A stretch of DNA of 64,000 nt from JAICYJ01 sp963797565 (lineage in GTDB: Bacteria; Actinomycetota; Thermoleophilia; Gaiellales; JAICJC01): positions 62,001 through 126,000 of the forward strand of contig CAWCPM010000013.1 in the NCBI GenBank assembly GCA_963797565.1, read 5' to 3'. The translations under genes and the position numbers were made by a program. The notes under the pieces are model-generated. The model had not been told where the DNA came from. It saw only the letters and a list, made by a program, of their open reading frames with translations, and did no database searches. How positions within the stretch are numbered: the stretch's first letter is position 1; every line of letters starts with the position of its first letter. Below, piece by piece: positions 36,709 to 46,300 of this stretch.

Positions 36709-38058
36709 ATGCTGGGCTCATCGACATACCTCCTCGGTCGAGCGTCGACGCCGGGTGTGCCCGAGACGCGACAGTTTCTGACCCGAAACGGCGTGCCGTT
36801 CCAGTGGGTGGATGTAGACAACGACCCACTGGTCGAGCTACTCAGGGGCCGCGCACAGCTCGAAGGACGCCGCTACCCGTTGGCGTTGTTTGCGGACGGT
36901 TCGATCCTCGAGGGGCCGGAGCGCTTCATGCTCACGCGGTACGTCAGCCACACGCCGATGGCCTCTTCTCCTCCAGTGCCTCCAGAGGATGAACGGGCCT
37001 ACGCCGAAACCGCCCGGTTCAAGCAGCAACTCGCTGAACGCGTGGGGTTACCGACTCGACCGACGACACAGATGTACGACGTCCTCGTCGTCGGTGCGGG
37101 CCCCGCTGGACTCACCACCGCTCTCTACTGTGCATCAGAAGGAGTCAGCACAATCGTCGTGGAAGCGATCGCGCCTGGCGGTCAGGCTGGCACAAGCGCT
37201 CGGATCGAAAACTATCCAGGCTTCCCGCAAGGGATCAGTGGAGCGGAACTCGCGGCGAGCATCCACGCCCAGGCATCCCGTCTCGGGGCGGAGATCCTGG
37301 TGGGAGCAGAGCTCATCACATCGGGCCCGACCGATCACGGCACCTTTAGAGTCGAGCTGACCTGCGGTTCTGCACTTGAGGTTCAAACCGGTGTCGTCGC
37401 CACCGGCGTTGACTACCGGCGACTGGAAGCCCCAGGAGTTCGAGAGTTCGTTGGCGCAGGAATCCATTACGGCTCCGCGCCTGGAGAGGCAGTTCGACTG
37501 CAGGGCCGCGACGTGGTGATTGTCGGTGGCGGTAACTCCGCCGGCCAAGCGGCGCTTCATCTGGCCGAGCACGCAAGAGCGGTGACCGTCGTCGTCCGCG
37601 GGGCAGACCTCCAGCGAGGGATGTCCAACTACCTGATCCAACGGATCAACCAGCATCCACGCATCACGGTTCGAACGTCCTCCCAGGTCGCCGAAGCTCG
37701 CGGTGACTCCCACCTGCGGAGCGTCATCCTCCGGAGCGAGGGGCGCGAGGATACAGAGGAGTTAGCTGCAGATGCGATGTTCCTGCTCATCGGGGCACGG
37801 CCGATCACGGTCGGCCTCGAAGGGTGGCTCAGGCGCGACGAGCATGGATTTCTCCTGACGGGCCAGGATGTGGTCGCTGACGCCCCACGCGAAAGCTGGT
37901 GGAAGCTCAGCCGGGATCCATATCACTTGGAATCAAGCCAACCAGGCGTATTCGTCGCCGGAGACCTTCGCCATGGCTCCATAAAACGCGTCGCATCCGC
38001 CGTCGGAGAGGGCGCCATGGCCGCCTCTCTCATCCACCGCTACCTCGCGGAGGCCTAA
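36709..38058 (+). CDS. thioredoxin reductase-like flavoprotein with glutaredoxin-like N-terminus, lacking CxxC
   Basis: A 449-aa protein. Residues 1-80 resemble a glutaredoxin fold (PETRQFLTRNGVPFQWVDVD) but with no active-site Cys. Residues about 123-449 are a TrxR-type FAD/NAD(P) protein: VLVVGAGPAGLTTALY, GGQAGTSARIENYPGFPQGI, VVIVGGGNSAGQAALHLAEHA and VFVAGDLRHGSIKRVASAVGEG. Where TrxR has CATC, this has IHYGSAPGEA, so it cannot pass electrons through a dithiol. Related actinobacterial proteins fused to cNMP or receiver domains share this loss. Probably an NAD(P)H-dependent oxidoreductase for an unknown acceptor. Confidence 0.85.
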   Translation: MLGSSTYLLGRASTPGVPETRQFLTRNGVPFQWVDVDNDPLVELLRGRAQLEGRRYPLALFADGSILEGPERFMLTRYVSHTPMASSPPVPPEDERAYAETARFKQQLAERVGLPTRPTTQMYDVLVVGAGPAGLTTALYCASEGVSTIVVEAIAPGGQAGTSARIENYPGFPQGISGAELAASIHAQASRLGAEILVGAELITSGPTDHGTFRVELTCGSALEVQTGVVATGVDYRRLEAPGVREFVGAGIHYGSAPGEAVRLQGRDVVIVGGGNSAGQAALHLAEHARAVTVVVRGADLQRGMSNYLIQRINQHPRITVRTSSQVAEARGDSHLRSVILRSEGREDTEELAADAMFLLIGARPITVGLEGWLRRDEHGFLLTGQDVVADAPRESWWKLSRDPYHLESSQPGVFVAGDLRHGSIKRVASAVGEGAMAASLIHRYLAEA

Positions 38059-38155
38059 GCCCGGAACGCGCATTCGGGGAACATTCCGCGCCTAATCCAG
38101 TCAGCCTTGAGCCTCGCCCCCTTCGAAGCGGCTGAAGCGAGGCTCCATTCGGAAG

Positions 38156-39166
38156 TCAAAGTGATCGCGTCGCGGCTTCGTCAACGGCAACGGCAACGGC
38201 GAGCTTGCCTTCTGCGCGGCCGGCCGTCAGCTGCCGGATCGCCTCAGCGGCATGCTCAAGCGGATACACGGTGTCAAGTGCGGGCTTCACTGCGCCGGTC
38301 TCAACGAGCTCGCCGAGGCGCTCGAGGTCGGCCTGCCGCTCGCGGTTGACGATGAAGGTGAGTCGCTGGCGAACGAACAGCGACAAGAATCGGGCGTGCA
38401 GTTGTCGGCCCATACCGGTCACCGAGTCGCCGCCTTCGCCGCCGACGATCACGAGCGTGCCGCTCGGTGTGAGCCACGTGCGGAGTGTTGCGATCGGCGT
38501 GTCCCCGCCTGTGTCGATGATTGCGTCATAGGGGCCGCCGTAATCGCTGGTGTCGACGGTGTCATACGCGATCACGCGCTCGGCCCCGAGTGAACGGACA
38601 AAGTCGACCTTCGTTTCGCGGCAGACGCCGGTGACCTGCGCTCCGACGGCCCGGGCGATCTGGACGGCAAAGCTGCCAACGCCGCCGGATGCACCGATGA
38701 CGAGAACCGTCGATCCGGCGTTCAAGTGGGCGGCATCGACGGCTTGGAGGGCGGTCATGCCCGAGATTCCAAGCACCGCTGCCTCCACTGCGGAGAGCCG
38801 ATCCGGAGTGGGAGCGAGTTTTCGCTCCTTCGCTTTGGCGTACTCGGCGAACGAACCGGTCGCCACACCGAATACAGAGTCACCCACGGTGAACCGTCGC
38901 ACCTCTGATCCAGTCTTTGCGACCGTGCCAGCCACATCTCGACCAAGCACAGCTTCGCGCGGTCGACGAAGGCCGATCGCCAGGCGAGCGAGATACGGCG
39001 TCCCGGTCAAGAGGTGCCAGGTGCCGCGATCGACGCCGGCGGCCCCGACCCGGATCAGCACCTCGTCGTCGGCGATTGCTGGCACAGGAATTTGAGCGAC
39101 TCGAATGACCTCAGCGTCGCCATAGTCGTCCCGCACGGCCGCCCTCATTGTCGACTGCATGATCAT
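38156..39166 (-). CDS. zinc-free quinone oxidoreductase-like MDR protein
   Basis: A medium-chain dehydrogenase/reductase of about 336 aa: MRAAVRDDYGDAEVIRVAQIP start, VLGRDVAGTVAKTGSEVRRF, GMTALQAVDAAHL, VLVIGASGGVGSFAVQIARA (NADPH-binding) and a C-terminal YPLEHAAEAIRQLTAGRAEGK. The zinc-ligand cysteines of alcohol dehydrogenases are absent, as in QOR and enoyl reductases. Several in-frame ATGs exist; 39166 is chosen because GGAGGAG lies upstream and the conserved start follows. It converges on the TrxR-like gene. Confidence 0.85.
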   Translation of the reverse strand: MIMQSTMRAAVRDDYGDAEVIRVAQIPVPAIADDEVLIRVGAAGVDRGTWHLLTGTPYLARLAIGLRRPREAVLGRDVAGTVAKTGSEVRRFTVGDSVFGVATGSFAEYAKAKERKLAPTPDRLSAVEAAVLGISGMTALQAVDAAHLNAGSTVLVIGASGGVGSFAVQIARAVGAQVTGVCRETKVDFVRSLGAERVIAYDTVDTSDYGGPYDAIIDTGGDTPIATLRTWLTPSGTLVIVGGEGGDSVTGMGRQLHARFLSLFVRQRLTFIVNRERQADLERLGELVETGAVKPALDTVYPLEHAAEAIRQLTAGRAEGKLAVAVAVDEAATRSL

Positions 39167-39459
39167 TTGCTCAGTTGGCTCCTCCGACGGCTCTTGGATC
39201 GCCATTCTCGCATTTCCAATTACCCCCGAAGCGCTGTCGGCGTGGAGCGATACGGATCGACCCGGGCACTTGTGCCGACCCAAATCGCCTGCTACCGTCG
39301 GCCGCTCACCGACATGGGCCAACCCGAACCCGATCCGGCCGAAGTGCCGTCTGGCTCGAATCGAACGGAGGACACCATGTACAACAGGCGCCCAATCGCG
39401 CTGACAGGCTGGCGGCGGTGCTCACGGGCCGATGAGGCTGCCGGGGTGGCGAACCGACG

Positions 39460-40572
39460 GTGACGGCTGAAGACCTCGCCCAGGCACGCACGCAGCATGC
39501 CCGTGACCAGTTCGACGTGGTCGTGGTCGGCGGCGGTCAGGCTGGCCTGGCCATCGGCTACTGGTTGGCCAAGCAGGGCCGCCGGTTCGTGATCCTGGAG
39601 GCGGGCGACTCGGTCGCAACCGCGTGGCGGAAACGGTGGGACTCGCTGGTGTTGTTCACGTCGCGGCGCTACGACGCGCTGCCGGGCGTCGCCTTTCCCG
39701 GCGCTTCGGACGGCTATCCGACTCGGGGTGAGGTGATCGCTTACCTCGAACGCTACGCGTCTGAGTTCAACCTGCCCGTCCAGACCAATAGCCGCGTGCG
39801 CTCTCTGACCGTCCAGGACGGTCGGTTCCTGCTCGACCTCGGCGAGCGCCGGATTCGGGCGAAGCGGGTCGTGGTCGCGACCGGCCCGTTCCAGGCGCCG
39901 CGCACACCGGCTTGGGCTGGCTCGCTGGCGCCGGACGTGTTCCAGATCCACAGCAGCGACTACCGGCGGCCCTCCGAGATACCGGCCGGAACCGTGCTGG
40001 TGGTTGGGGGTGGAAACACTGGCTATCAGATCGCCAAGGAGCTGACGGCGACCCATCCGGTTCACCTGGCCGTCGGGTCACGCCAGACGCCGCTTCCGCA
40101 GCGGCTGCTGGGCCGTGACCTGTTCTGGTGGCTGGACAAGCTAGGTCTGCTGGAAAAGTCGGTCGACTCGCGGATCGGCCGGCGGGCTCGCGATCGTGGC
40201 GGCGACACCTTGATCGGATCGAACCCTCGCCAAGCGCGCCGCCACGGCGTGCAGCTGCGACCTCGGGCCGTGAAGGCGGAGGGCGGCGCGATCAGGTTCG
40301 AGGACGGCAGCAGGCTCAGCCCAGCGGCAGTGGTTTGGGCGACCGGCTACCGGACAGATCACTCCTGGATCGGGCTTCCCGCCGTCGCCGACGATGGCAC
40401 AGCCCGGCATCGGCGGGGTGTCAGCGACGTGCCGGGCCTGTACTTCCTGGGCCTACCCTGGCAGTACACGCGCGGGTCGGCGCTGCTTGGCTGGGTCAAG
40501 GACGACGCCCGGTTCATCGCCGAGCAGATCGCTGCCAACGAGGAATCAACTGAGGTAACGGCAGCCGGCTGA
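39460..40572 (+). CDS. FAD/NAD(P)-binding monooxygenase (CzcO/FMO-like)
   Basis: A 370-aa flavoprotein from a GTG start. FAD loop VVVVGGGQAGLAIGYWLAKQG near residue 20, AWRKRWDSLVLFT, an FMO-type signature FQIHSSDYRRP near 165, and the second dinucleotide loop VLVVGGGNTGYQIAKEL near 185. C-terminal VVWATGYRTDHSWI and LYFLGLPWQYTRGSALLGWV are standard for the CzcO group. These proteins were named from cation-efflux loci but act as FMO/BVMO-like oxygenases. It is 33 bases before the multicopper oxidase gene, so they are probably co-transcribed. Confidence 0.87.
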   Translation: MTAEDLAQARTQHARDQFDVVVVGGGQAGLAIGYWLAKQGRRFVILEAGDSVATAWRKRWDSLVLFTSRRYDALPGVAFPGASDGYPTRGEVIAYLERYASEFNLPVQTNSRVRSLTVQDGRFLLDLGERRIRAKRVVVATGPFQAPRTPAWAGSLAPDVFQIHSSDYRRPSEIPAGTVLVVGGGNTGYQIAKELTATHPVHLAVGSRQTPLPQRLLGRDLFWWLDKLGLLEKSVDSRIGRRARDRGGDTLIGSNPRQARRHGVQLRPRAVKAEGGAIRFEDGSRLSPAAVVWATGYRTDHSWIGLPAVADDGTARHRRGVSDVPGLYFLGLPWQYTRGSALLGWVKDDARFIAEQIAANEESTEVTAAG

Positions 40573-40605
40573 ACAGCGGCGCCGACGAGCGAGAGGATCT
40601 GACGA

Positions 40606-42369
40606 ATGCAACACCATCACGGCGACACCGAGCACCGCGAGGCTTTTCCGACCAGCACCGAGGGGCTCCCGGAAGCAGCCGCGCCGCGGGTCATCGATCT
40701 TGCCGACGGCGAAGCGACGGAGCTTCGCATCGGCGCTGTCACCAAGCAGATCGGCGACGAGCAGGTGCGGATGCTCGCCTACAGCGGTTCGATTCCCGGG
40801 CCGACACTACGCGTCCGCGAGGGATCGCAGTTGATCGTCGATGTCCAAAACGACGGCGACCTCGAAGCGACCGTGCACTGGCACGGGCTCCGCCTGGACA
40901 ACCGCTACGACGGCACCCACGAGACTCAAGCGCCGATGCCGGTCGGCGGCTCGTTCAGCTACCGGCTTGACTTCCCCGATCCCGGCATCTACTGGTACCA
41001 CCCGCACATCCGCCAGGACTACGGCCAGGAGATGGGTCTGTACGGCAACATCATCGTCGTCCCAACCGACGAGGATTACTGGCCGCCGGTGCATCACGAG
41101 ATCGCGCTGACGCTCGACGACGTGCTGATCGAGGACGGTCGGGTCGGGTCGTTCGATGCCAATGAGACCAACTACTCGGCGATGGGCCGGTTCGGAAACA
41201 CCATGCTCACCGGTGGCGAGACCGACCTCGCACTCACCGTACGCCGAGACGAGGTCGTTCGCTTCTACCTGACCAACACCGCCAACACCCGCGTCTTTAA
41301 CGTCGCTATCCCGAACGCGCGGATGAAACTGGTCGGCGCAGACAGCGGCCGCTACGAGCGCGAGGCCTTTGTCGAGTCGGTGATCCTTGCCCCGTCGGAG
41401 CGGGCGGTCATCGACGTCCTGTTCGACCAGCAGGGTGAAGCGGCGCTGGAGCACCGCACGCCCGACCAAGCCTACCGCCTCGGCACGATTACGGTAGGCG
41501 ACGACACAGCGTCACCATCGCTGGCCGACCAGTTTGCAGAACTTCGACAGAACCCGGAGTGGGCGGAGGTGCGCGAGCAATTCCCAGAGTTCCTCGACGC
41601 TGAGCCGGATAAGACGCTCGGCTTTGTCGCCGAGATGGATATGGGCCAGCCCGAGGGAGACGTCATCTACACCTGCCCAATGCACGCCGACATCGCCTCT
41701 GAAGAGCCCGGCCACTGCCCGAAGTGCGGCATGAAGCTGCTCGCAACGCCGGTCAGCTACGTCTGCCCGATGCACCCAGACGTCACCAGCGCAACCGCCG
41801 ATAAGTGCCCGAAGTGCGGCATGAAGCTGTTGCCAGCTCACGTCGTCGCCGCCAGCGAGGGCAGCCACGCACACGAGCACAGCTCCAGCCACGATCATGA
41901 CGACCACGACCATGGTCACGAGCACCACCACGACCACGGCGACACTCACGACCACACAGCGGTCGGAACGATCGAATGGGAAGACGACATGGTCGACATC
42001 AACCGGACCACGACGCCGGCGAACACCCGCTGGAGCCTGATCGACAAGGACACCGGCGATGCCAACCACGCCATCGATTGGCAGTTCCGGGTCGGCGACC
42101 AGGTCAAGCTACGGCTGGTCAACGAGATGGACTCAGACCATCCCATGCACCACCCCTTCCACGTTCACGGCGCCGGCCGATTCATCGTTCTCGCGCGCGA
42201 CGGCACGCCCGAGGAGAATCTGGTCTGGAAGGACACGGTGCTGGTGCGCACCGGCGAGACCGTCGACATCTTGCTCGACGTCACGCATGCCGGCCGCTGG
42301 ATGGCCCACTGCCACATCGCAGAACACCACGAAAGCGGGATGATGTTCAGCTTCAACGTGTCCCCGTAG
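40606..42369 (+). CDS. multicopper oxidase with two inserted heavy-metal-binding domains and His-rich linker
   Basis: A 587-aa protein. N-terminal cupredoxin domains carry the trinuclear copper motifs HWHGLRLDNRYDG (near residue 90) and WYHPHIRQ (near 130). Two CPMH-x14-CPKCGMKLL domains (about 353-382 and 384-412) then interrupt the oxidase, followed by a linker at 418-452 that is nearly half His and Asp. The final cupredoxin domain has HPMHHPFHVHG and the type 1 copper motif HCHIAEHHESGMM. No signal peptide is visible, and the N-terminus itself starts MQHHHGD. Likely a copper or manganese oxidase or detoxification enzyme with built-in metal-sequestering modules. Intact. Confidence 0.9.
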   Translation: MQHHHGDTEHREAFPTSTEGLPEAAAPRVIDLADGEATELRIGAVTKQIGDEQVRMLAYSGSIPGPTLRVREGSQLIVDVQNDGDLEATVHWHGLRLDNRYDGTHETQAPMPVGGSFSYRLDFPDPGIYWYHPHIRQDYGQEMGLYGNIIVVPTDEDYWPPVHHEIALTLDDVLIEDGRVGSFDANETNYSAMGRFGNTMLTGGETDLALTVRRDEVVRFYLTNTANTRVFNVAIPNARMKLVGADSGRYEREAFVESVILAPSERAVIDVLFDQQGEAALEHRTPDQAYRLGTITVGDDTASPSLADQFAELRQNPEWAEVREQFPEFLDAEPDKTLGFVAEMDMGQPEGDVIYTCPMHADIASEEPGHCPKCGMKLLATPVSYVCPMHPDVTSATADKCPKCGMKLLPAHVVAASEGSHAHEHSSSHDHDDHDHGHEHHHDHGDTHDHTAVGTIEWEDDMVDINRTTTPANTRWSLIDKDTGDANHAIDWQFRVGDQVKLRLVNEMDSDHPMHHPFHVHGAGRFIVLARDGTPEENLVWKDTVLVRTGETVDILLDVTHAGRWMAHCHIAEHHESGMMFSFNVSP

Positions 42370-42491
42370 AGTCGACTGGTCAAGTCGCGGGTAAGGGCGC
42401 GCATCACACCGTTTCAGCACTCTCAGCCAGGCCCCGGACGGACGCGGCGACCCAGCAACGCTACACAGCATGGTTGAGCCGGTTTCGACGA

Positions 42492-42536
42492 ATGGGCGGT
42501 GACGGGATCGAACCGCCGACCCCCTGCGTGTAAAGC
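42492..42536. repeat. attR-like copy within tRNA-Val
   Basis: 45 bases identical to 31867-31911, covering the tRNA from its 3' discriminator back into the anticodon loop. This is the usual crossover region for tRNA-targeting tyrosine integrases. Confidence 0.85.
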
Positions 42537-42565
42537 AGGTGCTCTCCCAGCTGAGCTAACCGCCC
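42493..42565 (-). tRNA. tRNA-Val (TAC)
   Basis: A 73-nt cloverleaf: 5' GGGCGGT acceptor strand pairing with the 3' end, D arm TAGCTCAGCTGGGAGAGC, anticodon loop TTTACAC (anticodon TAC), T arm CGGTTCGATCC. CCA is not encoded. The 3' half doubles as the island attachment site and remains intact after integration. Confidence 0.97.
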
Positions 42566-42621
42566 GAGGCGGCTTGAACCTTACTCCGGAACTTTGGCCG
42601 CGCGGGCGGCGTCGAATCTGC

Positions 42622-43275
42622 ATGCGACTGTTTCTCGCATCTGCGATTGCGGCGGTGATCGCGTCCGGCTGCGGACAGGGCGCGACCAACACGCCATCCG
42701 AGCGCGCCGCGCTTCCGGACATGGCCCGGATCGTGTGCACCGCGGGGGGCACACGGTGCTGACTCCGGCCGTGCGGCCCCAGCCGGACGGGGTGCACGTG
42801 ATGCTGTCGCAGTCGGGCGGCGCACCGGCCACCCTCGAGACCGACCAGGGCGGCGGCGACAAGCCACGGCCAAAGCCGCTCGTGCTCACGTTGCCGCCGG
42901 GCCGCGCGAACCTGGGCTGCATGACCATGGCCGACTGGAACGTGGATCCCCCGCGCCATCGGGGCTGGGTGACACTGCGGGTGGTCGACCAGGACGATCG
43001 GTGGGTCGACGACCATCCGGCCGGCGGAGCATGCAGCCAGAGCTCCGTCGACTACGCGCCGACCGCCGCCGGCGATCCGGAATCGCAGCTCGGCCGAGAT
43101 GCGCGAGGAGCGCTCGAGGCGATCCCCCGGCGACGTGGTCGAGCGCGCCGGGTACCCCCGCCAGGAACCGATCGAGTACCGGCTGGTGCGCGATGGCACG
43201 GTGGTCGCGGTGGCCAGGTACGCCTCCACCGGTCATGGACGCTGGCTGCTGGAAGGCGTCCAGAAATGTGACTGA
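42622..43275 (+). pseudogene. putative lipoprotein, two frameshifts
   Basis: Begins MRLFLASAIAAVIASGCGQG, a signal peptide with lipobox Cys17. In a run of six G near 42750 the frame shifts to HTVLTPAVRPQPDGVHVMLSQ and LVLTLPPGRANLGCMTMADW. A second shift near 43095 leads to GDVVERAGYPRQEPIEYRLVRD and GRWLLEGVQKCD. The span is divisible by three, so the shifts are opposite. About 217 aa when restored. No family recognised. Probably sequencing error. Confidence 0.55.
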
Positions 43276-43357
43276 CCGGCCGGCCGGGCCAGACGTCCCG
43301 CAGCAGCGCGGACCCTGGTGTCCGCACGTCCGCCTCGCTCTGACAGAATCGGCTGCG

Positions 43358-46300
43358 ATGGACCCATCCCAGCCACCGACTGCGGCCACCGAGATGGAGC
43401 AGCTGTTCGAACGGCTGCGAAGCGGACTCGGTGCCGACTGGGTGGCGCTGGAGCCAGACGACGTGTCGCTCGGCGCCGGGGACGACCCCCGTCAGCTGCG
43501 CTCGTCGGTGCCGCTTGCGGACGGACGGCCGGGCGTGCTGATGGCGCAGCGGGGCAACGACGCGCCCGTATTCAGCGACGCCGAGCGCCAGCTGTTCGGC
43601 CATCTCGCCGCGCTCACCGAGACGGTGCTGCGCGTGGCCGGGCGAGGCCTCGCAGCGATCGCGCCGCCTGGCCGTGGCACAGGCCGTCGCTGCCGGCGTC
43701 GCCGATGCCGTGACCGTGGTCGAGGTGCTGGGTGCGACCGTCGACGCCGTCTTCGACAACTCCGGCTACTACGCCGTCACGGCCACCCTGCTCGACCATG
43801 AGGCCGACGAGCAGCTGATCGTGGCCGACCGATCCCGCGCGCTGCGAAACCACACCGGGATGCGGCGGCCGCTGGCGGCCGGGCTGGTCGGCGAGGTGGG
43901 GCTGACCGGCGTGCAGGAGCTGCACGGCCAGGCCGGCCGCCATCCCGGGTTCGAGTGGCCGGACGCAGACGTGGTCTACAACTCGCTGCTCCTGACACCG
44001 GTGATCGTCGACGGACGCTGCGACGCCGTGCTCGAGCTGTGCGACACGCGCGCCAACGTGTTCGATCCACACGACGCCGAGCTGATGACCTCGGTCGCGG
44101 GCCTGCTGGCCAGCGCCCTGATGCGCGCGGGCGCGCTCGAGGAGTCACGGCACCGCGCCGCCAGGCTTGCCGTCGGGTCTGCCGTGGCGGCTGCCCTGAC
44201 CGACGCACGGTCGCCGGCAGAGGCGCTGAAGAGCGCCGCCGCCACCGTGTTCGCCAACTCCAGCTACGACCTCGTTGCAGCCACGATCGTGCTGGAGGAC
44301 ACCCAGGAGCAGCTGCTGGTGAGCGACCTCTCGCGCCTCGGCGCCGAGCCCGTCAGCCAGCGCCGCCCGCTGCACGCGGGAGTGGTGGGAGCGGCCATCC
44401 AGTCACGCGAGCAGATCCTGCTGGCCGATGCCCAGACCGACCCCAGATTCGACTGGCCGCGCCCGCTGCCACTCAACTCGCTGCTGGTGACCCCGGTGGT
44501 GGTCGACGACCGCTGCGTGGCGGCGCTCGAGATCTGGGACGCCCATCCCGACCGCTTCGACCGGTTCGACGCGGCGCTGATGCAGCACGTCTCCGACCAT
44601 CTGGCTGCGGCCTGGCGCAGCATCAACCTGCGCGACGAGTCGGAGCGGCGGGCGCAGCGGCTGGAGCTGACGCTGGAGGTGACCCGCGGTGTGGCCGCCG
44701 CGACCAGCCCGGAGGGCGCGCTGGCCGCCGTGGTCGCCGCGCTGGCACGCTCGACCGCCTACGAGACGATGGCGGCGGTGCTGGCCGACCGGGTCACCGG
44801 CGAGCAGATCCTGGTGGCCTCGCACTACCCGGACGGGGAGCTGCCGGCCGGGCTGCGGCGGCCGCTGGGCGACGGCATCACCGGCGTCGCTCTCGAGGAG
44901 GGCCGCCCGGTGCGGATCGACGACGTGACCGAGCGCAGCGAGTGGCGGGCCTGGGCGTGGGAGCCGAACTACCGCTCGGTGCTGCTGATGCCGGTGGTGG
45001 TGGACGGAACCTGCGTGGCCACGCTCGAGCTGGGTGACCGTCGCCCCAACCGCTTCAGCGACCAGGACATGGTGCTGATGGCGACCGCGGCCGAGCAGGT
45101 GGCCGCCTCGCTGCGGCGCATCGGCCTCGGGCGAGAGTCGTCCCGCCGTGCCGACCGGCTGGCGCTGGCGGCCGAGCTGGCGCGCGGCATCGCCGAGGCG
45201 GCCACGGTGGAACAGGCGCTCGATCTGGCCGCCCGCACCGTCTTCGAGCGCGTCAACTACACCTCGACGGTGGCGACGCTGGCGCTGCACGAGGCGGGAG
45301 AGCAGCTGTTCGTCTCGGACTACAACGCGGACGGGTCAAGCCTGGCCGGGGTACGGCGAGGGCTGATGGAGGGTGTCATCGGCGACGTGATCCTGCACGG
45401 CGAGCCGGTGCTGCTGGCGCGGGCCGGCGAGCACCCCAGCTACTCGTGGCCCAACGACAAGGTATGGGAGTCGACGGTGGCGGTGCCGGTGATGGACGGC
45501 GGCCGCTGCCGTGCGGTCCTGTCTGTGCACGAGTACGAGCCCGACAGACTGGACGGCGACGATCTTCGCCTGATGGTGGCGGTGGCCGGGCAGGTGGCGG
45601 CATCGCTGCGGGGCGTCGAGCTGCGAAACCAGTCGGAGCGGCGCGCCCGGCGCCTGGCGCTGACCGCCGAGATCGCGAAGCGCACCGCCTCGGCCGCCTC
45701 GGAGGACGAGGCCCTGCGGGCGGCGGCGACTGCCCTGTTCGAGGCCACCGAGTACGGGGCGGTGTCGGTTTACCGCTGCCACCATCAGGCGGGCGAGGCG
45801 GTGCTGATGGTCAACCTCGACCGCGTCGGATCGGAGTCACCCCAGACGCGCTGGCCGATCGGCCACGGCATCACCGGCCGCACGATCCGCACCGGCCAGG
45901 TGGTGCGCCTGGGCCAGGCCACCGACGATCCCGACTACGGCTGGGAGGGGGAAGGGGACTATCCATCGCTGGTGCAGGCACCGGTGATGGTGGACGGACG
46001 CTGCGAGGCGGTGCTGGAGCTGGCCGAGGATGTGCCCGACCGCTACACGCAGGACGACGAGGTGCTGATGCGCACCGCGGCGGAGCAGGTGGCGGCCGCC
46101 ATGCGCGGTGCGCGGCTGCGTTCGCAAGCAGAGGCCAACGTGCGACGGCTGGAGCTGACTCTGGCCGCGGCCCGCGCGGTGGCCGCGGCGGACAGCCTGG
46201 ACGCCGTGCTGGAGACGTTCGTGCGCACCGTGCACGACGGTGCCGGTTACGGCACGGTGGAGGCCACCATCGCGCTTGCCGGCCGCAGGCGAGCAGCTGG

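Larger units (their letters stand above)
31867..42536. mobile_element. tRNA-Val-integrated genomic island, no integrase found
   Basis: Bounded by a 45-bp perfect direct repeat identical to the anticodon-loop-to-3'-end half of tRNA-Val(TAC). The intact tRNA lies at the right end and the fragment at the left, the classical outcome of tyrosine-integrase insertion. Cargo: decayed GNAT, HTH and MFS genes, an alpha/beta hydrolase, winged-helix regulator, TrxR-like flavoprotein, QOR, FMO-like protein and a metal-loaded multicopper oxidase. GC is visibly lower in the left half than in the chromosome. No integrase or excisionase could be recognised in any frame; it may have decayed or lie in the damaged left part. 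Confidence 0.7.

Noticed and set aside
41860..41960. His-codon repeat as a microsatellite or CRISPR-like array
   Set aside because: It is in frame inside the multicopper oxidase, and its units are irregular CAC/GAC/GAG codons. No CRISPR array was seen anywhere in the window.
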